DNA of 64,000 nucleotides from Algimonas arctica (GTDB lineage: Bacteria > Pseudomonadota > Alphaproteobacteria > Caulobacterales > Maricaulaceae), in the NCBI RefSeq assembly GCF_014652695.1, contig NZ_BMZH01000005.1:62001-126000 (forward strand). Reading direction: 5' to 3'. A program made the translations under genes and the position numbers. This document shows, in pieces, positions 1 to 8,421 of the stretch. Position 1 is the first letter of the stretch. Every line of letters starts with the position of its first letter. Below the pieces are notes generated by a model that worked only from the letters and a program-made list of their open reading frames with translations, made no database searches and was not told the origin of the DNA.

Positions 1-387
1 GGTAAGCCCGCCGCTCTGCTGTTTTTAGAACAGAATTGCACCGTCACGCTGGCCCACTCCCGGACTGAAAACCTCTCCGCCGTCTGCCGAGGCGCTGACA
101 TTTTGGTCCCGGCCGTGGGCCGACCCAATATGGTCAAGGCCGATTGGATCAAGGCGGGAGCTTGCGTCATTGATGTCGGGATAAATCGGATTGATGATGC
201 GTCGCGTAAATCGGGCACCCGCCTGGTCGGGGATGTTGATTTCGCGGATGCGGTCCCTGTCGCCGGCGCGATTACGCCTGTTCCCGGTGGCGTCGGCCCG
301 ATGACAATCGCTTGTCTGCTGCGCAATACTGTGCTGGCCGCCTGCGCCCGTCGCGGGTTGGACATGCCGGATAATCTCGCACTTTAA
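1..387 (+). CDS. folD: Bifunctional methylenetetrahydrofolate dehydrogenase/cyclohydrolase, C-terminal part
   Basis: Cytosolic folate one-carbon enzyme that oxidises 5,10-methylene-THF with NADP and hydrolyses the methenyl product to 10-formyl-THF. The gene is cut by the window edge: the frame is open from base 1 and only the last 128 codons are present. They hold the NAD(P)-binding half: [20 protein letters not shown], the strand [20 protein letters not shown], then [10 protein letters not shown], and GDVDFADA followed by [16 protein letters not shown]. These match the C-terminal FolD signature closely. The substrate-binding N-terminal domain with the catalytic lysine lies outside the window. 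About 125 bp without an obvious gene follow. The identification is secure. Confidence 0.95.
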   Translation, partial: GKPAALLFLEQNCTVTLAHSRTENLSAVCRGADILVPAVGRPNMVKADWIKAGACVIDVGINRIDDASRKSGTRLVGDVDFADAVPVAGAITPVPGGVGPMTIACLLRNTVLAACARRGLDMPDNLAL

Positions 388-512
388 GGCAACACCTCAC
401 AGTTTGCCTTATTTCGGCCATCAGCACTACGAAACCCTAATCTATTCAGAAAGAACGCCTTTACGAGGCCGACGTTTGTTGAGTGTCCAATCATTAAATA
501 GGAGATACGGAC

Positions 513-968
513 ATGACACAGACAAATTTGAAATCCCTCATCGCCGGGACTATTCTGGCGACAACTGTTTCATCCTTCGCACTCGCACAAGATGTGACCG
601 TTTCGCATGATACAGACGCGACACTGACGCCGCCTGCTAACGCTCAACAGGATGCCGCCACGAAGGCTGAAATCGAGACCGACGCCCAGATCGCAGTCGA
701 TGAAGGTGTGACATTCGAGTCCAATGAAGACGTTATGGGCGCCATCGAAACTGATGACAGTTATAATCCTGATTGGTCGACAGACATTGCAATCCCTGAG
801 AATAATCCCTCAGAAGCAACGGAAAAGTTTGAAACTGATAGCGATGTTTTGACTAACGGTGAATTTGACGCCGACATTGATGAGACCGAAATAGCGTTAG
901 AAACGCCAGATCTGGACCTTGATGTAGATGTTGACGCAAAGTCAGACTTCGATGCGCCCCCTGAATAA
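513..968 (+). CDS. Small acidic exported protein, function unknown
   Basis: A 151-residue protein of no family I recognise. Residues 1-25 form a typical Sec signal peptide: Lys7, a hydrophobic core, and likely AxA cleavage before Gln26-Asp27. The mature part is very rich in Asp, Glu and Thr, has no Cys, and carries an acidic Asp-Val/Asp-Leu repeat in its last 30 residues. It is probably a disordered periplasmic protein. The start is supported by AGGAG about 9 bases upstream. A tetraloop hairpin terminator follows directly, so it looks like a single-gene unit. It resembles the exported acidic protein at 13283 in design (signal peptide, mature QD start, Asp/Glu-rich body), though I see no real alignment between them. 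Confidence 0.7.
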   Translation: MTQTNLKSLIAGTILATTVSSFALAQDVTVSHDTDATLTPPANAQQDAATKAEIETDAQIAVDEGVTFESNEDVMGAIETDDSYNPDWSTDIAIPENNPSEATEKFETDSDVLTNGEFDADIDETEIALETPDLDLDVDVDAKSDFDAPPE

Positions 969-994
969 GATCTTCACGTCGTAAATAGAGAAAG

Positions 995-1017
995 GTTCGC
1001 TTCGGCGGACTTTTTTT
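995..1017 (+). terminator. Rho-independent terminator with UUCG loop
   Basis: A six-pair stem GTTCGC/GCGGAC (one G-U pair) is closed by a TTCG tetraloop and followed by seven Ts. It sits 26 bp after the stop of the small acidic exported protein. Confidence 0.8.
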
Positions 1018-1078
1018 GTGAGTTAAAACCATAGCATGGCCCTACCTTTGCCCAAATTCGGTCCCATTTGACCCCGAT

Positions 1079-1405
1079 ATGGGTCGCATGACACATGCAA
1101 CACGTTATAAAATCCGAAATAGCCTCGTCAGCGCGGCCATTCTTCTCGGGACAGCGGGCATCGCATCCGCAGGCGCACCGGGAATGGCCGACAACTTTGC
1201 CTTGGATCGTTCTGTGATGCTGATTAGCCCGGATGCTCGCTTTGATCCGGCCCCACAGCTCTCGCCAGCCGAAATTCGCAACGCCGTCTCAGTCCGGATG
1301 GACAGCGCTGCTGAGCAAGGCTTTGAAGTTGACCGTGCGTCAGTGGACGGCATTGGGCTAGAGCAGGAATCAAAAGAGCGCCTCGTTGAGGCGCCCTTGC
1401 GTTAG
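1079..1405 (+). CDS. Small exported protein, function unknown
   Basis: A 108-residue protein with an N-terminal export signal: basic residues to about 13, a hydrophobic run around residues 17-30, and AxA-type cleavage near Ala32. The mature domain is about 75 residues, contains no Cys and shows no motif I recognise. The second Met (1088) is an alternative start; neither has a strong Shine-Dalgarno. The reading frame ends 12 bp from the convergent dehydrogenase gene. Its last codons hold the hairpin that probably terminates that neighbour, which may explain the GC-rich C-terminus. It could be an over-called frame, but the clear signal peptide argues that it is real. Confidence 0.55.
   Translation: MGRMTHATRYKIRNSLVSAAILLGTAGIASAGAPGMADNFALDRSVMLISPDARFDPAPQLSPAEIRNAVSVRMDSAAEQGFEVDRASVDGIGLEQESKERLVEAPLR
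1372..1394 (-). terminator. Probable terminator for the 1418 gene, inside the 3' end of the convergent gene
   Basis: A perfect seven-pair stem GCGCCTC/GAGGCGC with a three-base loop. Read on the minus strand it is followed by CTCTTTTG, a short U-rich tail, 24 bp beyond the dehydrogenase stop. It is embedded in the coding sequence of the plus-strand gene. Confidence 0.5.
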
Positions 1406-1417
1406 TCACTTAGCGGA

Positions 1418-2476
1418 TTAGCGTGTGTAAAAGCTACCTGTCCGTGTTTCCATCAGCGCGCTGAGCGAGATGTCTTCTTGCTTCAAGAAACCGCTACTTG
1501 GCAGTTTTCCTTCGCGAACCATTTCAATCACAGCCACAACAGAACCCGCCGTTGTCCACGCGATAGCGGTGCGGCTCTTGCCTGCAATCATCAACGGTTT
1601 GTAGCCGCCAACGAATTCTTTGCGCGACAGTTTTCCATCAATAAAGCCCTCTGCGGCAACATGGACATAGACAATGTCTTCATCCACCGGCGGCTTGGCA
1701 TTGATCAAAATTTCACCCGCTTTTTGACGGTCTTCGCGCATGAGAAGTTCGTGGAAGAAGAAGTTCATCAGATCGAAGTGACCGGGGTAGCGCATGGTTT
1801 TATAATCCATATTCGCCACGCGACCGAGATAGGTCTCGCACATAGTTCCGAGACCACCCGACGTGGTGAACGCTTCCAGTTCCAGCCCGCCGATGAAGAT
1901 TTTTTCGCGCCATTCCATCGCGGACACCATCTTGCGCTCGCCGCCTTCAATGACTTCGCAGTCATTGAGATATTCATTGACCACGCCTTCAGGTGACCAG
2001 TTAAACGCATAGCCCATCAGGCCTGTCGGATTTTGCGGCAGCGCGCCAACGCGCATGCGGCAAGAGCGACATTCGTCAAATTGTTCGATCAAATTCGCCC
2101 CGACAATCCCAACAAAGCCTGGCGCTAGCCCACATTGCGGCGCCATCAGACCTTTGGAAGTCTCGGCGAGCTTACGGACGTGATTTGTTGTCGGCACGTC
2201 CTCAGTCAGATCGAAATAATGGATCCCCGCCGCATGCGCGACATCAGAGACGCCAATATTCAAATGGTATGGTAGGCAGGACAATACGGCATCCACGTCA
2301 CCGAAAAGCGCCCCGAGGGCAGCCGCGTCGGTGACGTCAATTTTGCGCACGTCATACCCGTGATCCTCCGGGTTGGCATTCATATCAACACCAACGACCG
2401 TAAAATCGCTATCGACCAGCAATTGCGCGGCCAGTGCGCCGACTTTACCCAGTCCTAGAACGGCAATGCTCTTCAT
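1418..2476 (-). CDS. Saccharopine dehydrogenase/lysine 6-dehydrogenase-like protein
   Basis: A 352-residue NAD(P)-dependent oxidoreductase of the saccharopine dehydrogenase superfamily. The N-terminus is a Rossmann strand-loop-helix, AVLGLGKVGALAAQLL at residues 4-19, with an acidic residue ending the second strand (VGVDMN). The central region (AGIHYFDLTED; APQCGLAPGF at about 130-140) matches saccharopine reductase and lysine 6-dehydrogenase relatives. The start at 2476 has AGGAGAG 8 bases upstream; the longer frame from 2512 lacks such a site. It lies 115 bp behind the E1/malonyltransferase-like pair and shares their strand with glutaryl-CoA dehydrogenase. I therefore infer a role in lysine catabolism, but sequence alone cannot separate lysine deamination from saccharopine chemistry. 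Confidence 0.8.
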   Translation of the reverse strand: MKSIAVLGLGKVGALAAQLLVDSDFTVVGVDMNANPEDHGYDVRKIDVTDAAALGALFGDVDAVLSCLPYHLNIGVSDVAHAAGIHYFDLTEDVPTTNHVRKLAETSKGLMAPQCGLAPGFVGIVGANLIEQFDECRSCRMRVGALPQNPTGLMGYAFNWSPEGVVNEYLNDCEVIEGGERKMVSAMEWREKIFIGGLELEAFTTSGGLGTMCETYLGRVANMDYKTMRYPGHFDLMNFFFHELLMREDRQKAGEILINAKPPVDEDIVYVHVAAEGFIDGKLSRKEFVGGYKPLMIAGKSRTAIAWTTAGSVVAVIEMVREGKLPSSGFLKQEDISLSALMETRTGSFYTR

Positions 2477-2591
2477 CACACTCTCCTGCATATAAGTTGT
2501 GCGCTGTGCCAAGTTTATGCGCCATTGTCATTGGGCGAATTGCTCTGTCCGCAGTAATATTTGCCTTTTCGGGCATATCGTGTGCCGCGTA

Positions 2592-3620
2592 TTAGACGAC
2601 CAAGGGCCGTTGCGCCTGATGACCCATCGCGAGCATCATCGGCTCGGTCGCCTGTTGTTGCAAAAACTGCGTCTTTGTTGACTGGCCGTTCCAGTCACAC
2701 ATGAGCATCGATTGTGCCGTCGCCCCGCCGAGCGTATTGCCCGGACCTAAGACAATCACGCAATCCGGCGCGAATTCTTTGAGGCCCGTTTGAACCGAGC
2801 GGGTGAAATCATAGGTCTCAACGACTTGCGCACCGAATGTATAATCCCAAAGCTCCGTCATATTCGCCGCGCCGGGCATCCAAATTTTGCCTCGCCCGTC
2901 AATCATTGGCAGCGTCGGTTGCTTAAACATTGTCTGCGGCAGGGCGGCGAAGCCCCTGTCAGAGTTCGGCGCCATTAAGGATGTGTGAAATGCGGCATGG
3001 TTTGGCAAGCGCATCGGAAAGCGCCCTTGGATAACCTCAAGCTTACTCTCGGCCTCGACGAGCGCAGCGTCCGTGCCCGCAAGAACAATCATCCCGCCAA
3101 AATAAATCGACACATAAAGACCGTCGATACTGTCGACCAAGTCGAGCAATATTTTGCGTGTGTCGGGATTGGAGAGCCACTCATCATCCATCGCCGGATA
3201 AACGAACTGTCCGCCCCTTCCATGCTCATGCATGATGGTGCCCATCGTGTTGACGGTGCGAAAGCCGTCCTCGGCGGACAAGGCACCGCCGCAAGCGAGC
3301 GCCGTGTACCAGCCCATCGAATTCCCCGTCACGGCGACAATATCGAACCTATCGCGGTCGATGCTCAGGAAGTCAGCATAGGAGCCGCTATAAATCAAAC
3401 CCGACGCATTATCGCCGCGCGTGAATTTAGACCGGGAGAAGAGATCACTACTGTCTAAGTCCGCGATCAAGGGTTGGTTCAACGCCGCGCGTTGACGATC
3501 AAAAGACGTAATTAAATTGGATTTATCAGCGTGATGAGTCTTCAGATAGCCCAGCTCACCCGCATTATAGACCCCGCGGCCCGGACAGACGACAAGCGCG
3601 GTTTTCTTTGTCGGGCTCAT
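2592..3620 (-). CDS. Divergent malonyl-CoA:ACP transacylase-like protein
   Basis: A 342-residue acyltransferase-fold protein. The nucleophile elbow reads GNSMGW (Ser101) where FabD has GHSLGE. The general-base region AAFHTSLM (His212) matches FabD's PFHCALM. The N-terminal glutamine motif FPGQGSQ is replaced by CPGRGVY, so the oxyanion-hole Gln is an Arg here. The genuine FabD lies at 48021, so this paralogue probably does something else, for example acyl transfer or hydrolysis on a CoA intermediate. The ATG overlaps the stop of the upstream E1 fusion gene (ATGA), with AGAGG ahead, so the two are translationally coupled. The substrate is unknown. Confidence 0.75.
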   Translation of the reverse strand: MSPTKKTALVVCPGRGVYNAGELGYLKTHHADKSNLITSFDRQRAALNQPLIADLDSSDLFSRSKFTRGDNASGLIYSGSYADFLSIDRDRFDIVAVTGNSMGWYTALACGGALSAEDGFRTVNTMGTIMHEHGRGGQFVYPAMDDEWLSNPDTRKILLDLVDSIDGLYVSIYFGGMIVLAGTDAALVEAESKLEVIQGRFPMRLPNHAAFHTSLMAPNSDRGFAALPQTMFKQPTLPMIDGRGKIWMPGAANMTELWDYTFGAQVVETYDFTRSVQTGLKEFAPDCVIVLGPGNTLGGATAQSMLMCDWNGQSTKTQFLQQQATEPMMLAMGHQAQRPLVV

Positions 3621-5839
3621 GAGCGCGCCTCTTTGACAAACGTGACAGCCCGTTCGACGATGGAATCGCGGTCGGGCATCGTTACGCCAAAGGCGGGGCC
3701 CGTCGCGATAAAGCAATCATCGGCCATATGCCGAACGGTCGGAAGATCGCTGGATTCCGCAAACAAAGCCATCAAAGCTTCGCTATGCGACCCTTGTTCG
3801 CGACATTCATCGACGATCAAAACACGGCTTGCACCGTCAACGGCCTTCAATATGGCCTCTTTCGGCAAGGGCGATAGCCAGCGCATATCAATGACGCGGC
3901 AGTCAATATTATGGTCGGCTTTCAGGATTTTTTGGGCTTGTTGCGACAGGTAAGCGCCATTGCCATAGGTAATGATGGCAAGGTCTTTGCCCGTCCCGTG
4001 GACCCCAACATCACCGAGAGAGATCACGTCATCCGTATCCGGTTGCGGGTATGCGAATGTCCATTCCCCGTCGCCCGGAGCGTGTAAATCGCGCGTCATA
4101 TACAGCGCGATCGGTTCCAGAAACACGACTAGCCTTTGCTCTTCGCGGGCCAGCCTGACACATTCTCGCAACATCAAAACAGCATCGCGACCATTGCTTG
4201 GGCACGCGACGATGAGGCCCGGAATGTCTCGCAGCGCCGTGACACTATTCTCATTGTGGAAATGCCCGCCGAAGCCGCGTTGATAGCCGAGACCCGCAAT
4301 GCGGATGACCATCGGGTTGGTAAATTGCCCTTTGGAAAAGAACGGCAATGTCGCCGCTTCGCCGCGTAATTGATCGATAGCGTTGTGAAGATAGGCCAAG
4401 AACTGGATTTCCGGGATCGGCAGGAAGCCATTATGCGCCATGCCAATGCCCAACCCGAGGATCGCCTGCTCATCCAGTAGCGAGTCAATCACACGGTGCG
4501 CGCCAAACCGTTTCTGGAGGCGTTGGGTCACGCCATACACACCGCCTTTGCGACCCACATCTTCGCCCGCGACAATAATCTCTTCATGCGCCAGCATCAG
4601 ATCTGTCAGCGCGAGGTTGATCATTTTCGCCATATGCTGAGGCTGGCCCGTCGCGCGCAGATCGCTGTCTCCGAGACAGGCGTTGCGCGTCTCTTCGCTG
4701 GGCGCTGGCACATCTGTGCAAATGCGCGCGGGCGGAACTAAGCTCTCCGCGACCTCTTGCGCCGTGCTCAATCGCGGACGCTTAATCGCCTGCTCTGCCA
4801 CACGCTCGACGCGCGCCGCCGTCTGCTCATAGCGAGCGACGATGTCAGCGGGCGTCATGACACCTTCGCTGACAAGTCGCGCCGCAGTGTAAAGCAATGG
4901 GTCTTGCGCTTCGGTCGCTTTGATCTCTGATTTCGACAAATAGGTACTCGGCGCGTCGGGGCCGGCATGACCGTAAAGCCGCACGCATTTCGCATGTAGA
5001 AAGGCGGGTCTGCGGTAACGGCGGACATAGTCGACCGCCTTGGAGGCCGTGTCATAAGCCTCAACAATATCGAGAGAATTGGATTGGAAATATTCGAGCG
5101 CTGGCCGGGATTTTACCGACTGTTCAACCCAGTTTGCGGGCGTCTTGGTTGAAATCCCGATGCCATTATCTTCACAGACAAACAGCAACGGCAGTGGTGA
5201 GCCCTGAAACGCCGTCCAGCTTGCCGTGTTTAGCGCGCCTTGTGACGTGGAATGATTGAGCGACGCATCGCCAAAGGTGCAGACGATGATGCCGTCCGTC
5301 TTCAATTGCTGATGTTCGGGCGTGATCCGTTTTGATAGCGGAATACTGAACGCCGCGCCGAGCGCTTTGGGAAGATGCGAGGCAATGGTCGAAGTTTGCG
5401 GCGGGATCGCCAGCGCTTTTGACCCTAAAACTTTATGCCGCCCGCCCGAGGTCGGGTCCTCTTTCGAAGTCGAAAAACTGAGTAGCATATCCCACAGCGG
5501 CGTCGTGCCGGGCACTTGGAGCGAGCGCGCGATTTGGAAGGTTGCATCGCGGTAGTGAAGGAACGCCATATCGTCAGGCCGCGTGGCCCAAGCAATCGCG
5601 GCATTACCTTCATGGCCGGAGGAGGCAATTGTATAAAACCCCTCCCCGCGCGCTTGCAGTTTTAGCGCAACGCGGTCGAGATGACGCGACATCAGTTGCG
5701 CATCAAACAGCGCAACCAAGTCCTGATCGGTGAGGCCGACGCTTTTTAGCGTCAGCGAACGGCTCAATGTCGGGAGATCACCTGCGCCAACGCGGCTTAG
5801 GAAATTCCGATGGACCGTTTCCGCGTGATCATAGCTCAT
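3617..5839 (-). CDS. Fused alpha/beta E1 component of a 2-oxoacid dehydrogenase (thiamine-dependent)
   Basis: A 740-residue protein joining both halves of an E1 decarboxylase of the branched-chain/pyruvate type, usually two genes. The alpha half (about 40-370) has the thiamine-binding stretch GDAS at 190-193 and EDNGIGIS at 223-230. The beta half (about 400-735) has GEDVGRKGG at 425-433 and a C-terminal transketolase domain (VIDMRWLSPLPKEAI). E1 decarboxylates a 2-oxoacid and passes the acyl group to a lipoyl E2. No E2 or E3 gene is in the window, so partners must be supplied from elsewhere. It starts 2 bp after glutaryl-CoA dehydrogenase and overlaps the malonyltransferase-like gene. A 2-oxoadipate substrate is my inference from that context. 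Confidence 0.85.
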   Translation of the reverse strand: MSYDHAETVHRNFLSRVGAGDLPTLSRSLTLKSVGLTDQDLVALFDAQLMSRHLDRVALKLQARGEGFYTIASSGHEGNAAIAWATRPDDMAFLHYRDATFQIARSLQVPGTTPLWDMLLSFSTSKEDPTSGGRHKVLGSKALAIPPQTSTIASHLPKALGAAFSIPLSKRITPEHQQLKTDGIIVCTFGDASLNHSTSQGALNTASWTAFQGSPLPLLFVCEDNGIGISTKTPANWVEQSVKSRPALEYFQSNSLDIVEAYDTASKAVDYVRRYRRPAFLHAKCVRLYGHAGPDAPSTYLSKSEIKATEAQDPLLYTAARLVSEGVMTPADIVARYEQTAARVERVAEQAIKRPRLSTAQEVAESLVPPARICTDVPAPSEETRNACLGDSDLRATGQPQHMAKMINLALTDLMLAHEEIIVAGEDVGRKGGVYGVTQRLQKRFGAHRVIDSLLDEQAILGLGIGMAHNGFLPIPEIQFLAYLHNAIDQLRGEAATLPFFSKGQFTNPMVIRIAGLGYQRGFGGHFHNENSVTALRDIPGLIVACPSNGRDAVLMLRECVRLAREEQRLVVFLEPIALYMTRDLHAPGDGEWTFAYPQPDTDDVISLGDVGVHGTGKDLAIITYGNGAYLSQQAQKILKADHNIDCRVIDMRWLSPLPKEAILKAVDGASRVLIVDECREQGSHSEALMALFAESSDLPTVRHMADDCFIATGPAFGVTMPDRDSIVERAVTFVKEARS

Positions 5840-5841
5840 GT

Positions 5842-7074
5842 CTAAAAGAAAGCCTGAAGACCCGTCTGCGCGCGACCCAAGATCAGCGCGTGAATGTCAT
5901 GCGTGCCTTCATACGTGTTGACGGTCTCTAAGTTCACCATATGGCGCATCACTTGATACTCGCCGGAAATTCCATTGCCGCCGTGCATGTCGCGTGATTG
6001 CCGCGCAATATCGAGCGCCTTGCCGCAATTATTGCGCTTGATGAGCGAGATCAATTCCGGCGCGGCTTTCGCCTCATCCATCAAGCGACCCGCTTGCAAA
6101 GCGGCCTGCAAGCCCAAACCGATTTCGGTTTGCATATCGGCGAGCTTTTTCTGAAACAGCTGTGTCGCGGCCAGAGGGCGATTAAATTGGATGCGGTCCA
6201 AGCCATATTGGCGAGCCGCGTGCCAGCAGAATTCTGCCGCGCCCATTGCGCCCCAAGCGATGCCGTAACGCGCCCGGTTCAAACAGCCAAATGGGCCTTT
6301 GAGACCTTCGACATGCGGCATGAGAGCGTCCTCAGACACGAGGACGTCTTCCATCACGATTTCTCCTGTCACAGAGGCACGAAGGCTGAGTTTGCCGGAA
6401 ATTTTCGGCGCACTGAGACCTGTCATGCCTTTTTCAAGAATGAAGCCTCTGATTTTGCCGTCATGGGCATCGGACTTCGCCCAAACGACGAACACATCCG
6501 CAATCGGCGCGTTGGAAATCCACATTTTCGCGCCGTTGAGCTTATAGCCGCCTGCGACTTTTTTCGCTGTCGTTTTCATGCCGCCCGGATCGGATCCGGC
6601 GTCAGGTTCCGTTAAACCGAAACACCCAATCAAATCACCGCTGGCCAGACCCGGCAGATACTTCTGGCGCTGTTCCTCGCTGCCGTAAGCGTAAATCGGA
6701 TAGATCACGAGCGAGGATTGAACTGACATCATCGAGCGATAGCCCGAATCAACACGTTCCACTTCCCGTGCGACAAGACCGTAAGAAACGTAGCCTGCGC
6801 CGAGGCCGCCGTATTTTTCCGGCAATGTGACGCCCAACAGCCCTTGATCGCCCATCATCTTAAACAGCGATGGATCGACAGTTTCGTCGGCAAAAGCGTC
6901 AATGATGCGGGGGGCCAAATGCTCAGAGGAAAACGCGGCGGTCGCCTCTTTGATCATCCGTTCTTCTTCGGTGAGCTGATCATTCAGCAAGAACGGATCT
7001 TCCCACGAAAACTTGCCGAGTGTCGGCGTTTCTTTGGGGAGCAACTGCCCTGCGGTGTAAGGATGTGCAGTCAT
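5842..7074 (-). CDS. gcdH: Glutaryl-CoA dehydrogenase
   Basis: A 410-residue FAD enzyme of the acyl-CoA dehydrogenase family that oxidises and decarboxylates glutaryl-CoA to crotonyl-CoA in lysine and tryptophan breakdown. Family-specific stretches are visible: [20 protein letters not shown] near 110-130, [14 protein letters not shown] at about 150-163, and the C-terminal block [18 protein letters not shown]. In that block Glu389 corresponds to the catalytic base of known glutaryl-CoA dehydrogenases. The length is normal. It heads a tightly packed group (2-bp gap to the E1 fusion), and the upstream neighbour gloA is 101 bp away, room for a promoter. The identification is strong. Confidence 0.93.
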   Translation of the reverse strand: MTAHPYTAGQLLPKETPTLGKFSWEDPFLLNDQLTEEERMIKEATAAFSSEHLAPRIIDAFADETVDPSLFKMMGDQGLLGVTLPEKYGGLGAGYVSYGLVAREVERVDSGYRSMMSVQSSLVIYPIYAYGSEEQRQKYLPGLASGDLIGCFGLTEPDAGSDPGGMKTTAKKVAGGYKLNGAKMWISNAPIADVFVVWAKSDAHDGKIRGFILEKGMTGLSAPKISGKLSLRASVTGEIVMEDVLVSEDALMPHVEGLKGPFGCLNRARYGIAWGAMGAAEFCWHAARQYGLDRIQFNRPLAATQLFQKKLADMQTEIGLGLQAALQAGRLMDEAKAAPELISLIKRNNCGKALDIARQSRDMHGGNGISGEYQVMRHMVNLETVNTYEGTHDIHALILGRAQTGLQAFF

Positions 7075-7175
7075 TGATCTCGGTCCTTGGAAAACTTGAA
7101 ATCTAACATGTCGGATGCGGCGTCTGAAACTCTATCTGCGAACAATAAGTTGAGACGGCAGAAGCCTTTTCGATA

Positions 7176-7631
7176 TTACCAGACTCCGACACTTTCCATG
7201 TCTTTCCACGGTGCTTTTGGGGGCAAATTATCCCCGCGCTGTAGCAACTCAATGGAAATACCGTCGGGGGAGCGCACGAAAGCCATATGACCGTCGCGCG
7301 GGGGGCGGTTGATGATCACGCCCTTGGCTTGCAACCGCTCGCAGGCGGCATAGATATCATCGACGCGGTAAGCCAAATGGCCAAAGTTCCGCCCACCCGT
7401 ATAGATTTCGTTATCTTCGCCCTCAACGGGCCAATTATACGTTAACTCAACCATAGGCGCCTGATCCGCGCGCGCGCGGGTCGCATCACCGGGAGCCGCA
7501 AGGAAGACGAGCGTGAAACGCCCGCCTTCATTCTCGTATCGGCTCATTTCTTCTAAGCCTAGCGCCCCGCAATAAAAGTCAAGCGAGGCGTCAATGTCCG
7601 CGACGCGAACCATCGTGTGTAAATATTCCAT
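7176..7631 (-). CDS. gloA: Lactoylglutathione lyase (glyoxalase I)
   Basis: A 151-residue VOC-fold metalloenzyme converting the methylglyoxal-glutathione hemithioacetal to S-lactoylglutathione. The four metal ligands can be placed: His6 (LHTMVRV), Glu in VELTYNW, His in FGHLAYRV and Glu in ISIELLQ, the same pattern as E. coli GloA. The start at 7631 gives a protein aligned to the family from its first residues; the longer frame to 7757 runs into the upstream gene. It lies 8 bp after the DJ-1/PfpI-family gene, which suggests one transcript devoted to reactive aldehyde removal. Confidence 0.88.
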   Translation of the reverse strand: MEYLHTMVRVADIDASLDFYCGALGLEEMSRYENEGGRFTLVFLAAPGDATRARADQAPMVELTYNWPVEGEDNEIYTGGRNFGHLAYRVDDIYAACERLQAKGVIINRPPRDGHMAFVRSPDGISIELLQRGDNLPPKAPWKDMESVGVW

Positions 7632-7639
7632 GCCCGCTC

Positions 7640-8350
7640 TTAGGCTTTTGTTTTGCGCTCTTCTAGGGCTTCCAAGATGAGATCTGCAACTTTGCCCGCG
7701 GACTGTGGATTTTGTCCCGTAATTAATCCGGCATCGCGGACCGCAAACGGCTCCCAATCCGGGCCGGACACATAGTCTGCGCCGAGTGCTTTAAGGCGTG
7801 TTTCCAACAAAAACGGCACGGCATCACTGAGGCCAACAGCGTCTTCCTCAGAATTAGTAAAACCGGTGACACGGCGACCAGCCATCATTGACGTCCCGCT
7901 CGAATCGACAGCTGTCGTAAGGCCCGCTGGACCGTGACATACGGACGCCAACAGCTTGTCTGTGGTAAGCGTCTGCTCAACGATTGATTTAAGCGTGGCA
8001 CTTTTCGGATAATCAAACATGGTCCCGTGTCCGCCGGGTAGGAATACAACATCGTAATCTGCGACCGTGACGGCTTCGACTGACGGCGTGTTTTTGAATA
8101 AGGCTTGGAGATCGGCGTCGTCGCGGTAGCGCTTCACGCTTTCATCCGGCTCATCGTCTCCGCCAATACTGCGGGGATCAACAGGCACCGCACCGCCCGC
8201 AATGGTGAACACGTTGACATCCAGACCCGCATCCCGAAGCGCGTAATAGGGCGTGGTGAGTTCTTCGAGCCAAACCCCGGTCGGATCTGTGTCAGGCCCA
8301 CCCATTTGTGTGTGGGACGTAACGATAATGGCGACTTTAGCTGATGACAT
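7640..8350 (-). CDS. DJ-1/PfpI family protein, probable glyoxalase III/deglycase type
   Basis: A 236-residue class I glutamine-amidotransferase-fold protein. The nucleophile cysteine lies in the elbow ASVCHGPAG near residue 137, and the partner glutamate lies in TGVWLEEL at about 24-31, as in Hsp31/HchA-like glyoxalases. LPGGHGTMFD near 103-112 is the other conserved loop. A good Shine-Dalgarno (GAGGAA, 8 bases) precedes the ATG. Family members detoxify methylglyoxal without glutathione or act as chaperone-like proteases. The adjacent gloA favours methylglyoxal removal; the exact activity is inferred. Confidence 0.85.
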   Translation of the reverse strand: MSSAKVAIIVTSHTQMGGPDTDPTGVWLEELTTPYYALRDAGLDVNVFTIAGGAVPVDPRSIGGDDEPDESVKRYRDDADLQALFKNTPSVEAVTVADYDVVFLPGGHGTMFDYPKSATLKSIVEQTLTTDKLLASVCHGPAGLTTAVDSSGTSMMAGRRVTGFTNSEEDAVGLSDAVPFLLETRLKALGADYVSGPDWEPFAVRDAGLITGQNPQSAGKVADLILEALEERKTKA

Positions 8351-8421
8351 GGTCGGTTCCTCTTTATTGAACCTTACTTACGCATGAGATCCAATTTAGA
8401 GCCAAACGACACTGTGTTTTC

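Noticed and set aside
2592-3620. Annotation of this gene as FabD.
   Set aside because: The canonical FabD is at 48021 in the fab operon. This paralogue has altered catalytic-motif residues and sits in a catabolic cluster.
5998-6615. A 205-codon open frame on the plus strand inside gcdH.
   Set aside because: It is antisense to gcdH, whose protein is nearly canonical, and its composition shows a shadow frame.
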